Source: Bog-756 sp963776225 (lineage in GTDB: Bacteria > Actinomycetota > Acidimicrobiia > Acidimicrobiales > RAAP-2). From it: a stretch of 64,000 nucleotides of DNA. The notes under the pieces were generated by a model. That model saw nothing but the letters and a program-made list of their open reading frames with translations, was not told the origin of the DNA and searched no databases. Within the stretch, counting starts at the first letter, position 1; each line of letters begins with the position of its first letter. This document shows positions 44,540 through 52,280 of this stretch, in pieces. The stretch is taken from assembly GCA_963776225.1 (NCBI GenBank), contig CAVZLL010000003.1, positions 434,001 through 498,000 on the forward strand, written 5' to 3'. Made by a program: the position numbers and the translations under genes.

Positions 44540-45628
44540 TCACGTCCCGGCGAGGACCTCCCTGATCCGTGCGATGAACCGTTCGGCGGAGAAGCGTCCG
44601 GCGTGGGCGACGATCGTCGCTGCGTCCCACGAGCTCCCGCCGAGGCGGGCCACCGCCCCGGCGATCTCGTCGGGCACCGGGTGGTCGAAGAAGAGCCCGG
44701 TCGTCCCCTCCTCGATGGTGTCGTGGAACCCTCCCCAGCGCAGCGCGGCGGTCGGGCGCCCGAACGCGGCCGCCTCAACCGGGGTCAGGCCGAAGTCCTC
44801 GTACGAGGCGGCCACCAGTCCGAGGCACGACGCGTAAAGCCACCGCAGGCCCGGGTCGTCCACCCTGCCGAGCAGGGTGACGTTTGGCGGTGCGCCCGCG
44901 GCGATCCGCGTCTGCTCGGGGCCGGTGCCCACGACCACCAGCCGCAGCTCGGGGAGGAGGGAGAACGCCTCGGTGACCGCCGCGACGTTCTTGTAGGGGA
45001 GCAGTCTCGACACGCACAACACGAACCCCGGCTCGAGATCGGCCGGCGCCGTCCGCGGGCCGTCGACCTCGACGGCGACCGGCGGGGGCACCACCTCGGC
45101 CTCGATGCCGTAGAGCTCGGCCACCCGGTCCCGCACCACGCTCGAATTGACCAGGTAGCGGTCGGCCGACGCGGCGGCGCGGCGGTCCCAGCGTCGCAGT
45201 GCCGGGGAGATCGCGGCCAATCCCGCCGCCGTGAGCCGCGACGAACCGTCGAGGTACCGGTCCGCCTGGTAGAGCCAGCGCGCCGGCGTGTGGCAGTAGA
45301 CGATCTTGCGGCCGACGGCCCGGGCCCCGTGGGCCCACCCGCTCGTCGAGCAGAGCACCACGTCGGCGTCCACCCGGAGCCGCGAGAAGGCAGGAGCCAG
45401 CAGCGGCAGGGCCATGCGGTGGTGCTCGCGCAGGACGGCGATCCGGTCGAGTGGAAGGGTGTGGATCTCGCGGCCGGCGAACCCGGGGAAGGTGTGCTCC
45501 GGGTCGTAGAGGGAGGTGAACAGCGGGGCGTCGGGGAAGGCGTCGGCCAGCGTGAGGACCACCCGTTCGGCTCCGCCCTGCTGGGTGAGGTAGTCGTGGA
45601 CCAGCGCCAGGGGACGGGACCCGCTCAC
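44540..45628 (-). CDS. GT4 glycosyltransferase (WbaZ-like)
   Basis: 362 residues. ALVHDYLTQQGGAERVVLTL is the N-terminal signature of the WbaZ/mannosyltransferase group, HTPARWLYQADRYL is also typical, and CVSRLLPYKNVAAVTEAF plus SYEDFGLTPVEAAAFGRPT complete the donor domain. Start GTG 45628 overlaps the stop of the SnoaL-like gene (GTGA). It is convergent with the sugar transferase, with an 18-base gap. Confidence 0.9.
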   Translation of the reverse strand: MSGSRPLALVHDYLTQQGGAERVVLTLADAFPDAPLFTSLYDPEHTFPGFAGREIHTLPLDRIAVLREHHRMALPLLAPAFSRLRVDADVVLCSTSGWAHGARAVGRKIVYCHTPARWLYQADRYLDGSSRLTAAGLAAISPALRRWDRRAAASADRYLVNSSVVRDRVAELYGIEAEVVPPPVAVEVDGPRTAPADLEPGFVLCVSRLLPYKNVAAVTEAFSLLPELRLVVVGTGPEQTRIAAGAPPNVTLLGRVDDPGLRWLYASCLGLVAASYEDFGLTPVEAAAFGRPTAALRWGGFHDTIEEGTTGLFFDHPVPDEIAGAVARLGGSSWDAATIVAHAGRFSAERFIARIREVLAGT

Positions 45629-46017
45629 GCGAAGGCGGCCCCCACGGCGGCGGTGTCGAGCAGCGTGTCGACCGAGACGATCTTGCCGCCGGCCAGCCGC
45701 CAGATCTGGACCTCCTCCATCTCGACCGCCCGGCCCTTCGGGCTGGTGAAGGCCACGTGCAGCCAGGTCATGACCAGGTCGTCGTCCGCGAGGAGTGCCT
45801 TGAGGGTGAACTCGCCGAAGTCGAGCTCGGCGAGGTGGGCGAAGAAGTCGGGAAGGCTGCGCTTCCCCTCGTAGACGCCGAACCAGGGCGCCGCGTCGCG
45901 GTCGGCCGCACTCACCGCCCAGCGCACGTTCCGGTCGACCATGCCCATGACCGCGAGCAGGTCCCCGCGGGACAGTGCCTCGGTGGCCGAGCGGACGATG
46001 TCGGCATTCGACGTCAC
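45625..46017 (-). CDS. SnoaL-like / NTF2-fold protein
   Basis: 130 residues with the cone-shaped NTF2 fold: helical start (ADIVRSATEALSRGDLLAVM), then VRWAVS and the later EMEEVQIWRLAGGKIVSVD. Members act as small isomerases or hydrolases or bind hydrophobic ligands. GTG 46017 is preceded by AAGGAG with a six-base gap. It is translationally coupled to the glycosyltransferase and divergent from the phosphatase. Confidence 0.8.
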   Translation of the reverse strand: MTSNADIVRSATEALSRGDLLAVMGMVDRNVRWAVSAADRDAAPWFGVYEGKRSLPDFFAHLAELDFGEFTLKALLADDDLVMTWLHVAFTSPKGRAVEMEEVQIWRLAGGKIVSVDTLLDTAAVGAAFA

Positions 46018-46071
46018 GGCGTGCTCCTTGCGGTCGAGGGTGCGGACATCGCCACCCGGCACCGAGCGTAG

Positions 46072-46695
46072 GTGCTGGTGCGCGTGTCGGGGGCACCCGG
46101 CTCGTCGCCGCCCGGGGGGTCCGGCGGCGACCACTACACTTCCGCCGTTCAGGTCCTCTTCGTCTGCACCGCCAACATCTGCCGTTCGCCCATGGCGGCC
46201 GCGCTGCTCGCAGAGCGCCCGGAGGCCCGTTCCGGTCTCCTGGCCGCCGTCTCCACCGGGCTGCTCGAGGCCGGACGGCCGGTGCCCGAAGAGGTGCTCG
46301 CCGAGATGTCCGCCCGGGGGATCGACCTCTCGGGTCACCGGAGCACCACCCTCTCCGCTCCCGCGTTGCAGGACGCGCAGCTCGTGCTCGGGATGACCCG
46401 CCGCCACGTGCACGAGGTCGTCCTGTGCGACCCCGGATCCCTGACCCGCGCCTTCCGCCTGAAGGAGTTCGTGCGCCGCGCCGCCGCAGTGGGTGCCCGG
46501 CGCGGCGGTCAGCCGGTCGAGGAGTGGATCGCCGAGGTCCACGGGGCCCGTGACCGGGCCTCGCTGCTGGCCCGCGAGCCGTCGGACGACGTCGTCGATC
46601 CCTACGGCGGTCCCGCCGCCGGGTACCGGGCGACCGCGTCGGAGCTCGACCGGCTGGTCGGGGAGCTGGCCGGTCTGCTGCGCCCCGGCTGGTGA
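46072..46695 (+). CDS. Low-molecular-weight protein-tyrosine phosphatase
   Basis: Partner of BY-kinases in polysaccharide export. The catalytic loop reads VCTANICRS (C-x5-R-S), and the general acid is the Asp of DDVVDPYGG. The core is about 182 residues, starting at VQVLFVCTAN. The frame is open from GTG 46072, but the domain and a TACACT promoter element (46135-46140) both point to a start at 46147, where the codon is GTT. Either the coding start is one of the upstream GTGs or an unusual start (or base error) occurs. Confidence 0.85.
   Translation: MLVRVSGAPGSSPPGGSGGDHYTSAVQVLFVCTANICRSPMAAALLAERPEARSGLLAAVSTGLLEAGRPVPEEVLAEMSARGIDLSGHRSTTLSAPALQDAQLVLGMTRRHVHEVVLCDPGSLTRAFRLKEFVRRAAAVGARRGGQPVEEWIAEVHGARDRASLLAREPSDDVVDPYGGPAAGYRATASELDRLVGELAGLLRPGW
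46135..46140 (+). promoter_or_regulatory. -10 element TACACT before the phosphatase
   Basis: TACACT is followed by six bases and then GTT 46147, the codon at which the conserved domain begins. Confidence 0.4.
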
Positions 46696-46743
46696 TGCCG
46701 GCCGGTCCGTGCGGCAGCGCGGGACAGATGCGAACATTGACCT

Positions 46744-47115
46744 GTGCCCGACGGCTGCGTCATCAGGGAGTTGCCCGACGGCGGCCGGGAATTCGTCCTC
46801 GACGATCCCGTGCTCGCGCACATTCAGGTCGATGCGGCCTGCCGGCTCACCTTCGGGGTGACCGACGTGGCGATCGCGAGCCCGTTCACCGTCGAGATCG
46901 ACGGGATCGGCTACCGGCTGGACCCGCGGCGGACCGAGGAGCTCGGTCCCCTGCTCGCCCTCTATCCGGGCACGGCCCGCTGGCTGTGGTCCTCGCCCGA
47001 GGGGGTGCTGACCCTGGTGTTCGAGAACGGGTCGCGCCTCATCGTCGTCCCCGAGGTGACCGACCCCGCCTGGTCGGTCGGGGCGGTGTGCTGGCCGCCG
47101 GTACGCCAGATCTGA
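46744..47115 (+). CDS. Small protein of unknown function (DUF6188-like)
   Basis: 123 residues, predicted mostly beta: RLTFGVTDVAIASPFTVEID, then LTLVFENGSRLIVVPEV. The pattern of a short sheet ending with a polar Trp-rich tail resembles DUF6188-type proteins linked to toxin or immunity families, but I am not sure. No catalytic residues are evident. It is convergent with the epimerase. Confidence 0.55.
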   Translation: MPDGCVIRELPDGGREFVLDDPVLAHIQVDAACRLTFGVTDVAIASPFTVEIDGIGYRLDPRRTEELGPLLALYPGTARWLWSSPEGVLTLVFENGSRLIVVPEVTDPAWSVGAVCWPPVRQI

Positions 47116-47125
47116 TCGCCCGGTG

Positions 47126-47139
47126 GCCGGGGCCCCGGC
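47126..47139. repeat. 14-base perfect palindrome
   Basis: GCCGGGGCCCCGGC lies between two convergent genes. It has no loop, so it is a weak terminator candidate. Confidence 0.3.
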
Positions 47140-47179
47140 GCGCGACGAGGGGGCCGACCGCTGGTTGTGGGATCCACGG

Positions 47180-48103
47180 CTAGGCCCCGAGCAGCTCCGG
47201 GTGGCGGTCCACGACCATCCGTCGCATGCCCTCACGCCAACCGACGGTGGTGGGTCCGACCAGCTGGTGCATGCGGGAGAGGTCGATCTGCACGCTGTCG
47301 ATGGTGTCCCGGGTCGGGGTGAAGCGCGGGGTGTGGCCGGTCAGCTCGCCGAGATAACCGCACCACTCCTCGATGCTGGCCGCCTGGCTGCCCCCCCAGT
47401 TGACCACCGTCGCCGGCACCGAGGCCGCGCCGAGCAGGCCGGGGACCATGGCGACGATGTCGTCCTCGTGGATGGGGTGGTAGACGCTCGGGGTGTCCTC
47501 GTGGACCGGGATGTCGTTGTCGGCGAGCACCATCTCCAGATGGATGGCCGGCCACCCGCCGCGGGCGCCGTAGGGGACCGAGAGCCGGGCGATGGTGGTG
47601 GGGAGCTCGAAGCGCCGGGCGGCCCAGCGGGCGGTGGCCTCGGCCGCGATCTTGCAGATCGAGTAGGTGCGCAGGAACGGCCAGACCCCGTGGTTGTCCC
47701 CGAGCAGGTCCTCCTCGGTGAAGACGTGGTGACCCATCGGCTTGTAGATACCGGTGGTCGAGCAGTGGAGGAAGGCATCCGCTCCCTGGTGGTGCTCCAT
47801 GAGCCAGGCGAGGCCGCCACTGTTGGACTCGAGGTCGGTGTCCCAGTCGTTGGACTTGGCGACGGCGAAGTTGATCACGTAGTCGGCGTCCGCGGGCAGC
47901 CCGCCGACGTCGCCCGACTCGAGGTCGATGGGGACGCAGCGGATCCCGGCGGACTCGAGGCGCTTGCGGGCCTCCGGGTCGCGGAAGCGGGCCGCGCCCA
48001 CCACCTCGTTCTCGGCCGCGAGGGCGTGGGCCACCGGCTCGGCCACCTGGCCGGTGACACCGGTGATGACGACGGTCTTGCCCGTGAGCGGCACTGCCGG
48101 CAT
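47180..48103 (-). CDS. NAD-dependent epimerase/dehydratase family protein
   Basis: 307-residue extended short-chain dehydrogenase. The N-terminal KTVVITGVTGQVAEPVAHAL has the GxxGxxG nucleotide motif. The catalytic Tyr and Lys are in TYSICKIAAE, and the Ser/Thr lies in HCSTTGIY. It should act on a nucleotide sugar or similar carbonyl compound. ATG 48103 follows AGAGGAG. It stands apart from the glycan cluster. Confidence 0.85.
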   Translation of the reverse strand: MPAVPLTGKTVVITGVTGQVAEPVAHALAAENEVVGAARFRDPEARKRLESAGIRCVPIDLESGDVGGLPADADYVINFAVAKSNDWDTDLESNSGGLAWLMEHHQGADAFLHCSTTGIYKPMGHHVFTEEDLLGDNHGVWPFLRTYSICKIAAEATARWAARRFELPTTIARLSVPYGARGGWPAIHLEMVLADNDIPVHEDTPSVYHPIHEDDIVAMVPGLLGAASVPATVVNWGGSQAASIEEWCGYLGELTGHTPRFTPTRDTIDSVQIDLSRMHQLVGPTTVGWREGMRRMVVDRHPELLGA

Positions 48104-48340
48104 GGTGCACTCCTCTGTTCGAAGCTCGTTCGGAAGCTCGTTCGGAGGTCGGCCGGTGGGGACCGGGCCGCCCTCGGACGAGGGGCGATCCTACCGGCCC
48201 CTGTGGACACCGCCGTCCCGGCTGCGCCATACTGTCTGTTCCGCCAGTTTTCGTCGGGAGGCCGCATTCTCCCAGGTCACCGATGTATCGCCCTGGCGGG
48301 CCGACCAATGACCGCAACAAATTTAGGAAGTGACCGTTCC
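48104..48340 (+). promoter_or_regulatory. Divergent intergenic region, epimerase / whiB
   Basis: 237 bases between divergent genes. On the minus strand near the epimerase it carries a tandem repeat: GAAGCTCGTTCG and GGAAGCTCGTTCGG within 48120-48143. The whiB leader appears long. I see no clear operator. Confidence 0.35.
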
Positions 48341-48571
48341 ATGAGTGCCACCTGGCGCAAGCACGCAGCCTGCCGGGGCATCGATCCTGACGTGTTCTAC
48401 CCGGTCTCCGACGAGGAAACCGCCGAGGCCAAGGCCATCTGCGGCCAGTGCGCGGTCCGTGAGGCATGCCTCGAGCACGCACTGGCCAACCGGGAACGCG
48501 AGGGCATCTGGGGCGGCACGACCGAGCGGGAGCGCCGCCGGATCCACCGGCAGCGTCGCAAGTCGGCCTGA
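48341..48571 (+). CDS. WhiB-family iron-sulfur transcriptional regulator
   Basis: 76 residues. The 4Fe-4S cysteines are C11, C34, C37 and C43 (ACRG, ICGQCAVREAC), followed by the turn GIWGG and a basic tail RERRRIHRQRR. These proteins bind sigma factor A and respond to redox or nitric oxide; they are found only in actinobacteria and their phages. ATG 48341 gives the usual length; ATG 48308 would add 11 residues. GGAAG lies before 48341. Confidence 0.95.
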   Translation: MSATWRKHAACRGIDPDVFYPVSDEETAEAKAICGQCAVREACLEHALANREREGIWGGTTERERRRIHRQRRKSA

Positions 48572-48614
48572 CTCCACCCGGCGTCGCCGCCTCCATGGTG
48601 CCGCGTCCCCGGTC

Positions 48615-49223
48615 GTGACCGCCGGGTCGCCGAGGGGTACCGCGGCCCGAGCCCCGGACGTGGTGCGTCTCCGGGCGGCGCTCCTGGCGCACCCGGCCGG
48701 CGACCGGCGCGAGGCACGGTCTCTTGCCTTCTTCCTCGAGGCGCTGGATCGACTCCCCGCGCCCTTCGACCGTCACGCCGATCCGACCCATGTGACCGCG
48801 TCGGGGATCGTGGTCGGCCGGCGCGGGGTGATCCTCCTGCTGCACCGCCGGCTCCACCGGTGGCTGCAGCCCGGCGGGCACGTCGATCCGGGCGAGTCCC
48901 CCGAGGAGGCCGCGGAGCGGGAGTGCCGCGAGGAGACCGGTCTCCCGGTGAGCCACGACCTGGCGGGGCCGGTGCTGCTGCATGTGGACGCGCACCGTGC
49001 GGCGCACGGGCACGTGCACCTCGATCTGCGGTACCTGTTCCGCGCCCCCGATCGTCGGCCCGCCCCGCCACCCGACGAGAGCCAGCACGTTGCCTGGTTC
49101 ACCTGGGACGAAGCCTCCGGGCTCGCCGACGTCGCACTGGTCGGGGCCCTCCGGGCTGCCCGTAGGCTGAGCGCAGCAGGGCCCGGGAACTGCCCGGGCG
49201 ATCTCGAGGAGGACGATGGCTGA
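48615..49223 (+). CDS. Nudix hydrolase
   Basis: About 202 residues. The Nudix box is complete, starting GGHVDPGESPEEAAERECRE and ending with ETGL, so it would hydrolyse a nucleoside diphosphate linked to another group. The N-terminal 45 residues are helical. The start is uncertain (GTG 48615 or GTG 48660). The end overlaps the next gene by eight bases. Confidence 0.85.
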   Translation: MTAGSPRGTAARAPDVVRLRAALLAHPAGDRREARSLAFFLEALDRLPAPFDRHADPTHVTASGIVVGRRGVILLLHRRLHRWLQPGGHVDPGESPEEAAERECREETGLPVSHDLAGPVLLHVDAHRAAHGHVHLDLRYLFRAPDRRPAPPPDESQHVAWFTWDEASGLADVALVGALRAARRLSAAGPGNCPGDLEEDDG

Positions 49224-49935
49224 GCCCTTCGACACCCTGATGGAGGTGCAGGGGCACGACACGACGCTCGACCAGCTGCGCCACCGGTGGGAGACGCTCC
49301 CCGAGCGGGCAGCCCTGACCGCGCAGACCGCTCGCCGGCGCGCGCTGGCCGGCGAGGTGGCCGAGGTGCAGGCCGCCGTCGACGACCTGGTCGCGCGACA
49401 GCGGGCACTCGAGGAGCAGATCGCCTCGTCGGCCCGGCGCCGCCATGAGCTCGAGCAGCGGATGCGCACCAGCGTGGGGGTCGCCTCCCGCGACCTGCAG
49501 GCCATGGACCACGAGGTCCGCCAGCTCGCCGAGCGCCAGCGCCACCTCGAGGAGGAGGAGATCATGCTGCTCGAGGAGGAGGACCCCCTCGACGAGGCGC
49601 TGGTCGGGCACCGGAGGACCGAGGCCGAGCTCGTCGCCGAGACCGAGCGCCTCGAGGCGGCGGTCTCCGAGGCGGGGGCGACCATCCGGGCCGCCGTCCT
49701 CGAGGAGGAGCAGCTGCGCCGGGCCAGCGCCGCCCGCCTGCCGGCCGATCTCGCCGAGCGCTACGAACGGCTCCGCTCCCATCTGGGCGGGGTCGGTGCG
49801 GCCCGGTTGGTGGGGGACCGGTGCGACGGCTGCCACCTCACCCTCCCCTCGGTCGAGGTCGAGCGCGTCCGCAACCAACCGACCGGTGCGGTCGTCACCT
49901 GCCCCCAGTGCGACCGGATCCTGGTGCACGGGTGA
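49216..49935 (+). CDS. Coiled-coil zinc-ribbon protein (DUF164/CdsZ-like)
   Basis: 239 residues. Residues 10-180 form long helices rich in Glu, Arg and Leu (coiled coil). The C-terminus has a zinc ribbon, CDGC and CPQC, about 30 residues apart. In actinobacteria this gene often precedes an RNase H or histidine phosphatase gene, as here. Its role is thought to involve DNA or RNA handling. GAGGAGGA lies before ATG 49216. Confidence 0.88.
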   Translation: MAEPFDTLMEVQGHDTTLDQLRHRWETLPERAALTAQTARRRALAGEVAEVQAAVDDLVARQRALEEQIASSARRRHELEQRMRTSVGVASRDLQAMDHEVRQLAERQRHLEEEEIMLLEEEDPLDEALVGHRRTEAELVAETERLEAAVSEAGATIRAAVLEEEQLRRASAARLPADLAERYERLRSHLGGVGAARLVGDRCDGCHLTLPSVEVERVRNQPTGAVVTCPQCDRILVHG

Positions 49936-49974
49936 GGGACCGCGACCGGTGACCGGCGTGCCCGGCGGACGGCC

Positions 49975-50571
49975 GTGCTGATCCTGGTCCGCCACGGGGA
50001 GTCCACCGGCAACGCCGACGGGCTGCTGGTGGGGCGCACCGACGCCGCCCTCACCGAGCGCGGTCTCCACCAGGCGCGGTCGCTGGCCGAGGTGGTCTCG
50101 GGTGCCACCCGGGTCGTCTCGAGCCCGCTGTCCCGCGCCCGGGCGACCGCGGAGGCGCTCGGGACCGGACTGCCGGTCGAGGTCGACGAGCGCTGGATCG
50201 AGCTCGACTACGGCGAGTACGAGGGCCGATCGCCCGGGTCGGTCCCCGCCGAGGTGTGGAGGCGCTGGCGTGCCGATCCCGGGTTCCGGCCTCCGGGAGG
50301 CGAGACCCTGCTCGAGGCCGGTGACAGGGTGCGCTCGGCGTGCGAGGAGCTCTTCGGTCCCGGCGGCGACGGGGAAGGCGGAGGGGGACCGGTCGTGGTG
50401 GTCAGCCACGTCTCGCCCATCAAGGCCGCGGTCTGCTGGGCCCTCGGCCTCGGGGACGAGGTCGCCTGGCGTCTGTACCTGGCGACCGCCTCGGTGACCC
50501 GGATCACCTGGGGACCGAGCGGCCCGTTGCTCGCCGGGTTCAACCACACCCCCTGGTCGCCGGAGGGCTGA
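49975..50571 (+). CDS. Histidine phosphatase family protein
   Basis: 198 residues. The catalytic start VRHGESTGNADG contains the phosphohistidine, RATAEALG and the later VSHVSPIKAAV supply the second His. Related to phosphoglycerate mutase and the CobC phosphatases. In related genomes it is fused to an RNase H domain after the zinc-ribbon protein, but here it stands alone. The gap after the previous gene is 39 bases. Confidence 0.88.
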   Translation: MLILVRHGESTGNADGLLVGRTDAALTERGLHQARSLAEVVSGATRVVSSPLSRARATAEALGTGLPVEVDERWIELDYGEYEGRSPGSVPAEVWRRWRADPGFRPPGGETLLEAGDRVRSACEELFGPGGDGEGGGGPVVVVSHVSPIKAAVCWALGLGDEVAWRLYLATASVTRITWGPSGPLLAGFNHTPWSPEG

Positions 50572-50599
50572 GCCGGACCGCCGGGTCGCGGGTCCCCGG

Positions 50600-51259
50600 T
50601 CAGCCGAGCAGCTCGACGGCGGCGAAGGCCATCGCCCGCTCGGCCGACGGGGCGGACCGTGTGGCGAGGTCCCGGTGCATGCACCACGCCTCCCACCCGG
50701 TGGCGTGGTCGAGGGCGTCCAGCAGGAGGCCGGCCTCGGCCCCGCGGGTCTCGAGCTCCGGCGCGAGGGTGTGGGCGAGCTGCCCGCGGAGGAGGATCCG
50801 CTGCGCGGTGAGGACGCCGGTGAGCCCGGCCGATGTGAAGGCCCGGGCGTGCGCGGTCCGGTACACGGGCCCGAGCAGCTCGAAGAGCTGGCGGCGCTGG
50901 CGGCAGAGGGCTCGGACCCGCAGGGGGGCGGGACCGCGGGGCGGCACCCCGCGGAGCAGACCCCGCTGGCGGGAGAGCGCGAGCTCGACCGCGCGCACCA
51001 GGAGCTCCTCCATGCCGTGGAAGTGGTGGAAGATCATCCGGCGGGAGATCCCGGCCCGCCGGGCGACCGTCCGCGAGGAGGGCGGGTCGGCACTGCCGTC
51101 GATGAGCTCGATCATGGCCTCGAGCAGGGCAAGCCGGCTGTGGTGCCCGCGCAGCAGCCGGCGGTCGGCCGGTTGGTCCGGCGCGGGGCGTCCACGGCTC
51201 GCAGCACGCCCTGCACCGCGCGCGACGCGGGCGTGCGGCCCTGCCCCTCTCGGCCCCAC
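50600..51259 (-). CDS. TetR-family transcriptional regulator
   Basis: 219 residues. The helix-turn-helix is SSRTVARRAGISRRMIFHHF at about 61-80, followed by the usual MEELLVRAVE helix. The C-terminal ligand domain has no assigned inducer. The first 35 residues are an Arg/Pro-rich extension. GTG 51259 lies six bases after TAACCT. It lies beside the alcohol dehydrogenase, which it may control. Confidence 0.85.
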   Translation of the reverse strand: MGPRGAGPHARVARGAGRAASRGRPAPDQPADRRLLRGHHSRLALLEAMIELIDGSADPPSSRTVARRAGISRRMIFHHFHGMEELLVRAVELALSRQRGLLRGVPPRGPAPLRVRALCRQRRQLFELLGPVYRTAHARAFTSAGLTGVLTAQRILLRGQLAHTLAPELETRGAEAGLLLDALDHATGWEAWCMHRDLATRSAPSAERAMAFAAVELLG

Positions 51260-51265
51260 ATCCCC

Positions 51266-51271
51266 AGGTTA
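51266..51271 (-). promoter_or_regulatory. -10 element TAACCT, leaderless (TetR gene)
   Basis: On the minus strand TAACCT is followed by six bases and GTG 51259. Confidence 0.5.
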
Positions 51272-51308
51272 CGACCGCCCTCCGTCTTAGCGACAGGAGC
51301 GGGGCCGG

Positions 51309-52241
51309 TCAGGGGTGGACGACCACCTTGATGGCGTCCGACCCGCGGTCGCCGGCCACCCGGAACGCCTCGGCGGCGTCGTCGAGGGAGAACTCGTGGG
51401 TGACCACTGCGCCGTGCAGGTCGGGTGTCGCACCGAGGACGCGGGCGGCCTCTTCGAACTCGTCGACGCCGTGGTGGTGCCCGTAGGTGAACGCGGAGAG
51501 CAGGGTGACCTCCTTCATCTGGACGACCAGTCCGATGGTCACCGGTTCCCAGTAGGTGCCGAGGACGGAGACCGTCCCGCCGGGCCGGACCCGCTCGACG
51601 GCCTCGTCCAGGGATCCCTGGGTCCCGGCCGCATCGAGGACCAGGTCGTAGTCGGTCCCGGCCGTCGGGCGCGCGCCGAGCCGGGTCCCGGCCTCCACGC
51701 GGCGCTCACGGTGCGCGACCAGGTCGACCGACGCCCCGAGGTGCCGTGCCCCGGCGATGGTGCACAGGCCGATCGGTCCGGCCCCGATGACGAGGACCCG
51801 CATGCCCGCGACCAGCCCGGCCCGGTGGATGCCGTGGAGCGCCACCGCCAACGGCTCGACCAGGTGCGCCTCCTCCAACCGGACCCCGGTCGGTAGCGGT
51901 TTCGCGCAGCGGGGGTCGACCCACGCCTCGTCGGCCAGCCCGCCGTCGAGGCTGACCCCGTACATGGACCCGAGGGCGGCGCGGCACTGTTGCGCCTCAC
52001 CGGCCAGGCAGCGATCGCAGGTGCCGCAGCGGGCCACCGGCAGGACGGCGACCGCGGAGCCGTCGTCGAGGCGGCCGCCGAACTCGTGGCCGAGGGTCAC
52101 CCGCGAGGGGCCGAAGGTGACCAGCTTGAGGTCGGAGCCGCAGATCCCCGAGCTCTCCACGGTGACCCGCACCGCCCCGGTCGTGTCGGGTTCGGTCGGG
52201 ACGATCCGGATGCCGTCGGTGGTGACCCGCACGCCTCGCAC
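51309..52241 (-). CDS. Zinc-dependent alcohol dehydrogenase
   Basis: 310 residues of the medium-chain dehydrogenase family. The catalytic zinc ligands are in SSGICGSDLKL and LGHEFGGRL, the structural zinc Cys set in CGTCDRCLAGEAQQC. NAD is bound by VLVIGAGPIGL. It is shorter than typical sorbitol/threonine dehydrogenases (about 340). The substrate is unknown. GTG 52241 lies seven bases after a promoter hexamer. Confidence 0.88.
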   Translation of the reverse strand: MRGVRVTTDGIRIVPTEPDTTGAVRVTVESSGICGSDLKLVTFGPSRVTLGHEFGGRLDDGSAVAVLPVARCGTCDRCLAGEAQQCRAALGSMYGVSLDGGLADEAWVDPRCAKPLPTGVRLEEAHLVEPLAVALHGIHRAGLVAGMRVLVIGAGPIGLCTIAGARHLGASVDLVAHRERRVEAGTRLGARPTAGTDYDLVLDAAGTQGSLDEAVERVRPGGTVSVLGTYWEPVTIGLVVQMKEVTLLSAFTYGHHHGVDEFEEAARVLGATPDLHGAVVTHEFSLDDAAEAFRVAGDRGSDAIKVVVHP

Positions 52242-52248
52242 GGCGCGG

Positions 52249-52254
52249 AACCTA
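52249..52254 (-). promoter_or_regulatory. -10 element TAGGTT, leaderless (dehydrogenase)
   Basis: On the minus strand TAGGTT is followed by seven bases and GTG 52241. Confidence 0.5.
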
Positions 52255-52280
52255 CCATCGTGCGGCCGGCCCGCCGTCGG

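Noticed and set aside
47123..48571. 482-codon frame containing WhiB
   Set aside because: Only the last 76 codons are WhiB; the upstream part is antisense to the epimerase.
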